Below, in pieces: positions 57,526-64,000 of a stretch of 64,000 bases of DNA. Location of the stretch: assembly GCF_009906955.1 (NCBI RefSeq), contig NZ_CP047656.1, positions 806,001-870,000 on the forward strand, given 5' to 3'. Below the pieces are notes generated by a model, which was not told the DNA's origin, made no database searches, and saw nothing but the letters and a program-made list of their open reading frames with translations. Each line of letters starts with the position of its first letter. Within the stretch, counting starts at the first letter, position 1. Made by a program: the position numbers and the translations under genes. Source of the stretch: Paraglaciecola mesophila. Its GTDB lineage: Bacteria > Pseudomonadota > Gammaproteobacteria > Enterobacterales > Alteromonadaceae.

Positions 57526-58413
57526 TTAGAAAGGCAGTGGTATGCCAAACCGCTTTTCGAATGCGAGTGAGTCAATCACCCAATATTCATTTTCAATCTT
57601 GCCTTTCGTAAACGTCAGCATAGTAACAATGGGTAAACGCACCCGCACAAGACCATTACCTGACTTAATATCCGCATCTATACGCCACCTCACCAATGCA
57701 CTATTCTCATCTGCCACTATTTGCTCTAGCTGGCTGTAACGGCGCTGTAGCGTTCCTTCTAGTTGGGTAAGCCAAGAAGCTATAGAAGACCGTATAGTGC
57801 CCGCATCATTTATCACAGTACTATTAATACTTAAGTGACTAAGCTGTGCGTAAACACCTTCGATTCCTGCAGAGTCGAAGCCTTGCCATATCTGCCACCA
57901 ATCAGTCAGCATGGTTTGGATAGCATCGCTCGAGTTGCCACACAGCACATCGTTAATGCCCGCGTGGGTAGTGTACTGATGAAGTTGCGGGTCAAATTCA
58001 CTTAGTTGCAGAGGATCGGGCTCGGGCCAAAAATCCATTGATGTGCTGCTAGTCGAGCCTGTTTCATTTTCATCAGTGTTGTAATGTTTGGCTAAAGAGG
58101 CACTATCGACCCATTGAAGCAACTGCTTTATTGCGCCGTCACTGTGTTCACACATCGTAATGAAATACGCTTTGCTCGACGTTGAGTTAAAACAAAATAA
58201 ACCAGCATCAATATCGCCACTGTGCAAGGTTGCACATTGTTCAATACTGCCCGAGCGGCTCATTATGTCTAGCCAATGTGCCATTAACCCCCGCTGTTGC
58301 ACCGGGCCATAATGCAACCTTTCCCCTAACAACCAGCGGCTTGAATGAATAAGAGCATGGGTTAAGGTTTTGGTATCTCGTTTTTCTAACAATTGTTGAA
58401 TGGTACTTAGCAT
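57526..58413 (-). CDS. uncharacterised protein with probable C-terminal NTF2-like domain
   Basis: A 295-residue soluble protein, distal gene of the symporter operon. The C-terminal half (about 165-290) follows the NTF2-like order of helix, sheet, helix and has VYAQLSHLSINSTVIN and RVRLPIVTMLTFTKGKIENEYWVIDSLAFEKRFG, reminiscent of the double-domain proteins upstream. The N-terminal half may be a diverged second NTF2-like domain. It starts 2 nt after the upstream gene, so both are co-translated. Catalytic residues are not identifiable. Confidence 0.55.
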   Translation of the reverse strand: MLSTIQQLLEKRDTKTLTHALIHSSRWLLGERLHYGPVQQRGLMAHWLDIMSRSGSIEQCATLHSGDIDAGLFCFNSTSSKAYFITMCEHSDGAIKQLLQWVDSASLAKHYNTDENETGSTSSTSMDFWPEPDPLQLSEFDPQLHQYTTHAGINDVLCGNSSDAIQTMLTDWWQIWQGFDSAGIEGVYAQLSHLSINSTVINDAGTIRSSIASWLTQLEGTLQRRYSQLEQIVADENSALVRWRIDADIKSGNGLVRVRLPIVTMLTFTKGKIENEYWVIDSLAFEKRFGIPLPF

Positions 58414-58415
58414 GC

Positions 58416-59504
58416 TTATGCCTCCGCCTCATTTGGTAGTTTTCGCATAAGGTTTGCCAGTGCAGCAACTTCATCAAATACGGTCCACTCTCTAGCAATG
58501 CGTCCATCTTCAATTTCAAAATGAGAGGCTCCCAAGATGTAATGAGGTTGCTGATTAAACTGTACGTATTTGGCGTCAGTGGCATTGTAATGCCCCGCTA
58601 CGCCCCAGCGCACTGCGACATGAACACGGTTTTGCTCATAATGGGTGACACAAACGTGGTCAACTACCATATTTGCATCGGGGCAACTGGCTAACCATTT
58701 GATCAACATGCCGCTGATAGCCGCATTCCCGGTAGCTTGACGTCCTCCAGGCCATTGCACAGCGGCATTAGGTTTATAAAAATCTGACAGTTGATTAAAC
58801 ATACGTTTATTAAAGAGATTTTCTGCCCAAGACTTGGCAAAATTACCCCACGGTTTATCTTGTTCAGATAAGTCTTCCCCGAGGGATGCCTGATTTGCAG
58901 CGGTGCGGCTATATTCTTCATTTATCCATTGGGTAAAGGTATGGGAGAGTGGCGAGCTAGCCTGAAAAGCTGCCGCGTCATCAAGAGAAATCCCTAGCTG
59001 CGCAATAAGAAAACTGTTGTCTCGCATCAACCATTCATAAAAGATTTTATTGTCTTTACACATACAGTCGGCAATGGTGGTCACACGGCCCGTTTTACCT
59101 GTAGGAGCACCGAATTCAGATGGGCCCTTGTTGGTCATAATACTGGTAATACGGTGCGATGAATAATACACCTCATTACCTTCTTCGCGGAAAATCACAT
59201 CTTCTCCAATTAGCGATCTATCTGGGAACGCAGCGATGGTTTTCAGCGTATTTTGTACTACCACATCTACGCTGTCTGCGTACCCTCCTAGCGTATGAAC
59301 AGGGCAGAATTTCGCATAATAATCGTAACAAGCCCCAATGTTTTTTTGTTCCCAAATACGATGGGTAATACGCAATATATAGTCTGCTAAATCGACAAAC
59401 TCTTGGTCAAAACCCGCTAAGGTTTGCGTTTTACTTCGTGCAGGGTCCAGCATGTCATGCAGAGGCTGCCAATACACCGTTTTTGCGATGGACGTTTCGC
59501 TCAT
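58416..59504 (-). CDS. double-domain NTF2/SnoaL-like protein
   Basis: A 362-residue protein with two NTF2-like domains: residues about 35-170 (DYILRITHRIWEQKNIGACYDYYAKFCPVHTLGGY) and 215-350 (AENLFNKRMFNQLSDFYKPNAAVQWPGGRQATGNAAISGML ... GASHFEIEDGRIAREWTVFDEVAAL). Shine-Dalgarno GAGGAAG before the ATG. Gap to the symporter gene is 33 nt and to the next gene 2 nt. Like its paralogues in the window it probably performs a non-redox dehydration, isomerisation or hydrolysis of the pathway substrate. Confidence 0.82.
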   Translation of the reverse strand: MSETSIAKTVYWQPLHDMLDPARSKTQTLAGFDQEFVDLADYILRITHRIWEQKNIGACYDYYAKFCPVHTLGGYADSVDVVVQNTLKTIAAFPDRSLIGEDVIFREEGNEVYYSSHRITSIMTNKGPSEFGAPTGKTGRVTTIADCMCKDNKIFYEWLMRDNSFLIAQLGISLDDAAAFQASSPLSHTFTQWINEEYSRTAANQASLGEDLSEQDKPWGNFAKSWAENLFNKRMFNQLSDFYKPNAAVQWPGGRQATGNAAISGMLIKWLASCPDANMVVDHVCVTHYEQNRVHVAVRWGVAGHYNATDAKYVQFNQQPHYILGASHFEIEDGRIAREWTVFDEVAALANLMRKLPNEAEA

Positions 59505-59537
59505 AGAATCTTCCTCAAAAGCGCTGAGTTTGGCTTT

Positions 59538-61151
59538 TTAAAACATAAATTGAATTGAAAATAAGAACACAATTGTGAGTATGAAGAACCCAAACAATAT
59601 GTAGTTGATAGGATCGATACGACCCGGTACGCGATACCATCCCTGCTCTTTCTCGTTGAGCCCTTGGCGCGCAAAATGGGCTTGCTGGCCTTTAATGGTA
59701 TAGGCGTTGTAGTCGTGTTGAACGCCATCAATCAGGCGGCTAGCAATGATAGACACCACGATATTGGCGCTCGCCCCTATGATGCAGTACCAAGGCCATG
59801 CAATATCAGTGTGTAGTGCAACTAATGTCACTACGATAAACCCGCTTATCGTGCCCACAATAAGTCCGTTTTCAGTGGTTTGTTTAGAGAAAAAGCCTAA
59901 AAAGAACATCCCCATTTGCGCGCCTACGAAATACGAGCCGACTTTGGAAAGGATCTCTAAAATTGACCCTTCACTGTACAGGTGATAACCAATGGCCGGA
60001 AAGATGATAAGTACGGCAAATAAAAGGGTAAAGAAACGTGAAGCTTTGAGGTAATGGGCTTCAGAGGCGTCTTTTTTAAAGTACTTTCTGTAAAAATCGA
60101 TTGTTGCAACCGTAGATAGGGAATTAAACGACGAGTCTAAACTCGACATAGATGCCGCCATGACTGCAGCGGCAATAATCCCCATAAGCCCGGGTAGGCC
60201 GTAATCAGCAGCAAATTGTAAAATGATGGTATTGCTGTTCTCAAATTCCTTGCCTTGGTAGAAGTCGTAAAACAACACACCGAGCACAATGAAAAAGAAG
60301 TAGATAAAGAACGCACAGAAGCCCATTAGCAAGTAAGACTTTTTCGCATCGCCGATGTTCTTCGCTGCCAGTGTGCGCTGCACCATCATTTGGTTAGTAC
60401 CGTAAACCGTGATGTGATAGAGCGACATGGCAATAATACCGCTCCAAACTGTGGTCTCTTCGGTAAAGTCGAAGTCCCAATTAAGGGGGTTGAGCTTGCC
60501 CTGAGCTTTAAGTTCGGTCATGGAAGAAGAAAGCGTCGTGTCACCGCTTTGCAAAAGGGCGTACATGATAATACCAGCGCCTACAAATAAGATGACCGAC
60601 TGAATAACATCTGTCCAAATAACCGCGGTAATCCCCCCCATCATGGTATAGATAAGTGCTATTGCGGTAACAATGACAATAGACCACATAACGGGCACAC
60701 CGGTGATAAAGGACAACACAAGAGACGTGGCATAAAGAATGGCCGCTGAGCTCATCACTTGGCTTAGTATAAAAATACTCGAAACCATGGCTCGGGCTCG
60801 TTTTCCGAATCTTCGTTCTTGATAGTCGTAGATTGACGCCACGCCTGCGTTATAAAAGAAAGGAAAGAAAAAGATAATGACGGCCATAATGACCAGAGGA
60901 TAGTTTAGGTGTAACGCGATGACTGACAGACCTTCTGAATAGGCCCACGCAGGCGCTCCCAGAAAAGTCATGGCACTGACATATGTAGCAATGACCGATA
61001 TACCTATCGCCCACCAGGGAGTTTGCTTTTGGCCGAGATAAAAATCGTCGGAATTCTTTATGTTTTTACCTATTATCAAACCAAGTAGAAGGTTTGCAAT
61101 GATGTACCCACCGAGGATAGACCAGTTTAAAACGCCAAAATTTTCAGTCAT
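59538..61151 (-). CDS. sodium:solute symporter (SSS/SGLT family)
   Basis: A 537-residue inner membrane protein with about 13-14 helices. SSS signature regions: FYLGQKQTPWWAIGISVIATYVSAMTFLGAPAWAY near the N-terminus, DVIQSVILFVGAGIIM and AAVMAASMSSLDSSFNSLSTVATIDFY (the Na+-site serines). It should import the pathway substrate from the periplasm with sodium. First gene of the operon with two NTF2-like genes; its promoter faces the divergent 333-residue NTF2-like gene across a perfect LacI-type palindrome. Confidence 0.92.
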   Translation of the reverse strand: MTENFGVLNWSILGGYIIANLLLGLIIGKNIKNSDDFYLGQKQTPWWAIGISVIATYVSAMTFLGAPAWAYSEGLSVIALHLNYPLVIMAVIIFFFPFFYNAGVASIYDYQERRFGKRARAMVSSIFILSQVMSSAAILYATSLVLSFITGVPVMWSIVIVTAIALIYTMMGGITAVIWTDVIQSVILFVGAGIIMYALLQSGDTTLSSSMTELKAQGKLNPLNWDFDFTEETTVWSGIIAMSLYHITVYGTNQMMVQRTLAAKNIGDAKKSYLLMGFCAFFIYFFFIVLGVLFYDFYQGKEFENSNTIILQFAADYGLPGLMGIIAAAVMAASMSSLDSSFNSLSTVATIDFYRKYFKKDASEAHYLKASRFFTLLFAVLIIFPAIGYHLYSEGSILEILSKVGSYFVGAQMGMFFLGFFSKQTTENGLIVGTISGFIVVTLVALHTDIAWPWYCIIGASANIVVSIIASRLIDGVQHDYNAYTIKGQQAHFARQGLNEKEQGWYRVPGRIDPINYILFGFFILTIVFLFSIQFMF

Positions 61152-61214
61152 ATTCTTTACTCTGTCTGTTTAATAAGCGCGCTTTCTATTTACAATAATA
61201 CTCAACCTAATACA

Positions 61215-61234
61215 TAATGACTTCGAAGTCATTA
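61215..61234. promoter_or_regulatory. LacI-type operator, site 2 (perfect 20-bp palindrome)
   Basis: TAATGACTTCGAAGTCATTA is a perfect inverted repeat with a central CG, the form expected of a LacI-family operator. It lies between the divergent symporter and NTF2-like genes. Related sites are at 42185 (15 of 20) and 62658 (17 of 20). Confidence 0.85.
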
Positions 61235-61283
61235 ATTATTTAAGTCAAAATTTACATATTTTTAAACTAAGAAGGTGCAACAC

Positions 61284-62282
61284 ATGAGTTTTAGTCGTGA
61301 AAAAGCCATTGTTAGGTCTTATCAAGCAGCCTTTGACGAAAGCCAGGTCTGTGATGTAAAAGAAGTGGTTGAGTCTTATGTCGCTGATAATGCTAAAGTT
61401 TATGCTTGGTACCCGTTTGACAGCTGCACTACACCTGCGCAATTGGTGGAGGAATTGTGGGTTCCTTTAAAGCAGAGCTTTACCCGAATGAAGCGCCGTG
61501 AAGATGTTTTTATGGGGGGAGAAAACGGTGCTGGAAACGGTAAATGGGTAATGTCTATGGGTCACTTTGCTGGACTCTTTGATGCTCCGTTTCTTAATAT
61601 AAAAAGCACAGGGAAACTAGCATTCTTGCGCTACGCTGAGTTTTTCGAAGTAGAAAATAATAAGATAGTAAGTCACGCCATTTTTTTCGATTTAATCGCG
61701 TTAATGCAGCAGGTTGGGCTTAATCCTTTACCCGTTGAGACAGGCCATAGTTTTGTTTACCCTGGCCCATGTGATCACAATGGATTGCTATTTGAAGATC
61801 AAGATCCCGCCGAGTCTAAAAAGACCATAGACCTTGTCGAAGAGATGGTAAATGATCTTGATTCACTGAATAAATCAGGCAACGACGATTGCCCTCCTGA
61901 GCTTTTAGCCAAGTGTTGGAGCGAAGACATGGTGTGGTATGGCCCAGCGGGGATCGGCGCAACTTATACCATCGAACGTTATCAGCAACAACATCAATTT
62001 CCATTTCGCAAAGGTTTGAAAGATAAGGAATTTAACGGTCATGTAGCACGTTTTAGTGAAGGTGATTTCGCGTGTTTCTTTGGGTGGCCGAACTTATCTA
62101 ACACAGCCAGTGGAGGCCTTTTTGGTATGCCAGCCTCAGGGATAAGAGCTGATATGCGGGTAGTTGACGTGTATTATCGCAAAGGCGATAAGCTACTGGA
62201 AAATTGGGTGCTAATGGATGTACCTTACTGGCTTAAACAGCAAGGTTTGGATGTTTTAGCACGTACGACTACGTACGGCTAG
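61284..62282 (+). CDS. double-domain NTF2/SnoaL-like protein (paralogue of the one at 39.4 kb)
   Basis: A 332-residue protein with two NTF2-like domains. ATG at 61284 (MSFSREKAIV) has AGAAGGTG ahead; a GTG three codons upstream is less likely. It keeps the same landmarks as the 338-residue protein at 39.4 kb: MGHFAGLFDAPFLNI, LRYAEFFEVENNKIVSHAIFFDL, VWYGPAGIGATYTIERYQ, FFGWPNLSNTASGG and ENWVLMDVPYWLKQQGLDVLAR. Divergent from the symporter operon across the perfect operator, so expressed with it. Confidence 0.85.
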   Translation: MSFSREKAIVRSYQAAFDESQVCDVKEVVESYVADNAKVYAWYPFDSCTTPAQLVEELWVPLKQSFTRMKRREDVFMGGENGAGNGKWVMSMGHFAGLFDAPFLNIKSTGKLAFLRYAEFFEVENNKIVSHAIFFDLIALMQQVGLNPLPVETGHSFVYPGPCDHNGLLFEDQDPAESKKTIDLVEEMVNDLDSLNKSGNDDCPPELLAKCWSEDMVWYGPAGIGATYTIERYQQQHQFPFRKGLKDKEFNGHVARFSEGDFACFFGWPNLSNTASGGLFGMPASGIRADMRVVDVYYRKGDKLLENWVLMDVPYWLKQQGLDVLARTTTYG

Positions 62283-62310
62283 CCTTACGTTTATATCGAT
62301 AAAAAGCAAG

Positions 62311-62333
62311 AGGCTACGCAAAAAGTAGCCTTA
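62311..62333 (+). terminator. terminator-like hairpin after the NTF2 gene
   Basis: AGGCTAC (62311-62317) pairs with GTAGCCT (62325-62331) across a 7-nt A-rich loop, followed by TATT. About 30 nt past the stop. Confidence 0.6.
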
Positions 62334-62514
62334 TTCAGATAGTATCAGCCCAAAATCAGGATATCTGGGTCGGGCTGGCTTAAAGCTGAGTATATTGTCT
62401 GTGATCAACCTAATTCTCCCTCCTGCTGACACTCCTGCGGCCCCTCAACTCAGAGGATCAATCACTCAATTATCCAAACTGATAAGACCAGTCACAATGA
62501 CTCAAAGTCACCTA

Positions 62515-62534
62515 TATATACTTCGAAATCCACA
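62515..62534. promoter_or_regulatory. weak LacI-type operator-like site
   Basis: TATATACTTCGAAATCCACA matches the perfect operator at 61215 in 13 of 20 positions, centred on TTCGAA. It could be an auxiliary site about 143 bp upstream of the stronger one. Confidence 0.35.
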
Positions 62535-62657
62535 TTACCAACAGTTAACTTCCAACTAAAAAACCCTAAATAACCCTTAACAAACAGAACCTTATTAAAA
62601 AATGGCAAGCGTTAACAAAAACTTAAAAGTTATGAATTAACAAGTCTCGAACATTTT

Positions 62658-62677
62658 TATTGACTTCGAAGTTATTT
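62658..62677. promoter_or_regulatory. LacI-type operator, site 3 (before the TonB receptor)
   Basis: TATTGACTTCGAAGTTATTT matches the perfect palindrome at 61215 in 17 of 20 positions. It lies 136-155 nt upstream of the receptor ATG, so uptake should be co-regulated with the two enzyme blocks. Confidence 0.75.
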
Positions 62678-62812
62678 GAGTTGTATGTTTATAGCACAAG
62701 AATTAAACAAACCAATGTGGCCTAGCGATACTTAGCGTTATATATGGTTTGAAAAGCACAGTGCATTCACTGTTATTGCAAATAAGGTTTTACAACTTTG
62801 GGAACTATCACG

Positions 62813-64000
62813 ATGAAACGAGATCAACGAACGTACCATACAACATACCTGTCCCGTGCCATTCAAAGCGCACTTCTTATTAGTGTTAGCTTTTGTACAA
62901 ACGCCCAACAAGAGACCTCTGAAAGCGAAGCAACTTCAACGGGTGTTGAGCGCATTGAAGTAACGGCTAACAGGCAGTCTCAGGATTTGCAGGAAGTTTC
63001 CTCCTCTGTTAGTGCGTTAAGCGCAAATGACATACTGCGCAATGGCATTGATAATATAAATGGTCTTGAAAATGTCGTTCCTGGGTTGAGAATCGGTAGT
63101 TCAGGTGGTGAAGTTCGCCCCGCTATGCGTGGTGCACGTACCAACGAGGTTGGCGTAGCTGGAACCGGCATTGCAGAACAAGTCGTTGGTATTTTTCAAG
63201 ATGGTATTTACGTGCCAACCACAACCGGTGGATTAGGCGCGTATGTGGATGTTGAGCGCATCGAGGTACTGCGCGGGCCACAAGGAACATTGTACGGAAG
63301 AAATACATTCGCCGGCAGTATTAACGTGATATCAAAACAGCCAGAACTTGGTTATACAAGTGGCTCAGCTAAATTAACCCATGGTAGCTATGACCGTTCA
63401 GCCTATGAAGCCATATTAAACTTACCCCTCAGTGATAAAGCTGCTACGCGCTTCGTAATGAGCCATGATCGACACGACGGCATGATCGAAAACCATTTTG
63501 TTCCTGGCTCTTCGGATGATTTACGTGAAAAAAATCAATTCTATTTGCGTAACACGACAAAATACGAATTCTCAGAAGATTTCACTGCCCTATTTCGGGT
63601 TGACTACAGCAAAAAAGATGCAAACTCAGAAGCAATTTGGGGCTATCAACAAATAGCCGGCTACCAAATATCTGAAACAGAGACTGGCTCTGGTATTTAT
63701 AATCCAAATGCGACTGTGACCCCAGGACACATATATAAGCCAGCAAATGCTGAACGTGATGATGAAGGTCCTTACGATGTTTATAGAAATGCGGTGTCAT
63801 TTGATAATCAAGAAGCATGGTCAGCTACCCTTACCCTTGATTGGGCTATGGAGTGGGTCAACGCTAAGTGGACTACTAACTACTCAGAGTTATCTGGCGA
63901 GCAATTTTACGACAACGATTACAGCGACGGCGGTGTAGATTTTGTGGGTGGCTTTGGTCGTCAAGACGATCAAAAAGCGTTTTCTACTGAACTACAGTTA
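62813..64000 (+). CDS. TonB-dependent outer membrane receptor, 3'-truncated by the window edge
   Basis: An open frame of 396 codons runs off the window end without a stop. A signal peptide (AIQSALLISVSFCTNAQ) and TonB box-like GVERIEVTANR are followed by the plug domain (VSALSANDILRNGIDNINGLE, VGIFQDGIYVPTTTGG, DVERIEVLRGPQGTLYGRNTFAGSINVI) and early barrel strands ending STELQL. The sequence style is of receptors for plant- or algal-derived organic substrates rather than siderophores, in keeping with a LacI-type rather than Fur-type upstream site. It should carry the pathway substrate over the outer membrane. Confidence 0.92.
   Translation, partial: MKRDQRTYHTTYLSRAIQSALLISVSFCTNAQQETSESEATSTGVERIEVTANRQSQDLQEVSSSVSALSANDILRNGIDNINGLENVVPGLRIGSSGGEVRPAMRGARTNEVGVAGTGIAEQVVGIFQDGIYVPTTTGGLGAYVDVERIEVLRGPQGTLYGRNTFAGSINVISKQPELGYTSGSAKLTHGSYDRSAYEAILNLPLSDKAATRFVMSHDRHDGMIENHFVPGSSDDLREKNQFYLRNTTKYEFSEDFTALFRVDYSKKDANSEAIWGYQQIAGYQISETETGSGIYNPNATVTPGHIYKPANAERDDEGPYDVYRNAVSFDNQEAWSATLTLDWAMEWVNAKWTTNYSELSGEQFYDNDYSDGGVDFVGGFGRQDDQKAFSTELQL

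Larger units (their letters stand above)
62334..62812. other. upstream region of the TonB receptor
   Basis: About 480 nt with no supported gene. It holds a strong LacI-type site at 62658-62677 and a weaker one at 62515-62534, so the receptor promoter lies near them. No Fur box was seen. Confidence 0.5.

Overview
The window reads as the chromosome of a marine gammaproteobacterium of the Alteromonadaceae (Paraglaciecola/Glaciecola/Alteromonas type). This is inferred from gene content (MscK-type channel, several TonB-dependent receptors, ATP-type PEP carboxykinase, fused Fe-S D-lactate dehydrogenase, DUF2750, DUF2157, HelD), moderate-to-low GC and TonB-centred nutrient uptake. No rRNA, tRNA or CRISPR array was seen.

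Layout. 1-6.5 kb: a 5'-truncated MscK channel, a TonB receptor and a Fur-boxed siderophore-interacting protein. 6.6-12.6 kb: a secreted 12-residue-repeat protein, an Xre regulator with a membrane protein, a CPA2 antiporter, a TPR lipoprotein and DUF2750. 12.7-17.7 kb: a ring-cleavage set (GST, intradiol dioxygenase, FAH hydrolase), a GntP permease under a perfect palindrome, and RidA. 17.9-23.3 kb: a HelD helicase with an inserted nuclease-like domain, then YetF- and TRIC-type membrane proteins. 23.4-30.2 kb: a Fur-controlled exbB-exbD-exbD-tonB-receptor operon followed by an FMN 2-hydroxyacid dehydrogenase and a PiuC-type hydroxylase. 30.5-37.9 kb: a frameshifted DUF2157 gene, D-lactate dehydrogenase, pckA and small genes.

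The most interesting part is 38.7-64 kb. Two gene blocks (38.7-46.0 and 57.5-64.0 kb) look like halves of one undescribed catabolic system: TonB receptor, Na+/solute symporter, histidinol-dehydrogenase-like enzyme, SDR, bicupin, HpcH/HpaI aldolase, alpha/beta hydrolase, four clear NTF2/SnoaL-fold proteins plus a possible fifth, and a LacI regulator. A shared LacI-type palindrome (core TGACTTCGAAGTCA) lies in the divergent promoter of each block and before the TonB receptor, tying the blocks into one regulon. The substrate cannot be read from the sequence; a polyol- or sugar-acid-like compound is the inference.

Between the two blocks lie a LysR-controlled redox/dehalogenase-like operon, an esterase that looks acquired, a Y1 transposase, and a small integron-cassette array without an integrase. 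That array holds a VCR-like attC, a Phd/RelE toxin-antitoxin cassette and a membrane-protein cassette. The attC of each of these two cassettes is interrupted at the same place by an IS110/IS1111-family element: one frameshifted copy carrying a structured, possibly bridge-RNA, region, and one truncated remnant. A structured stretch in reverse orientation against the first attC may be a group II intron remnant.
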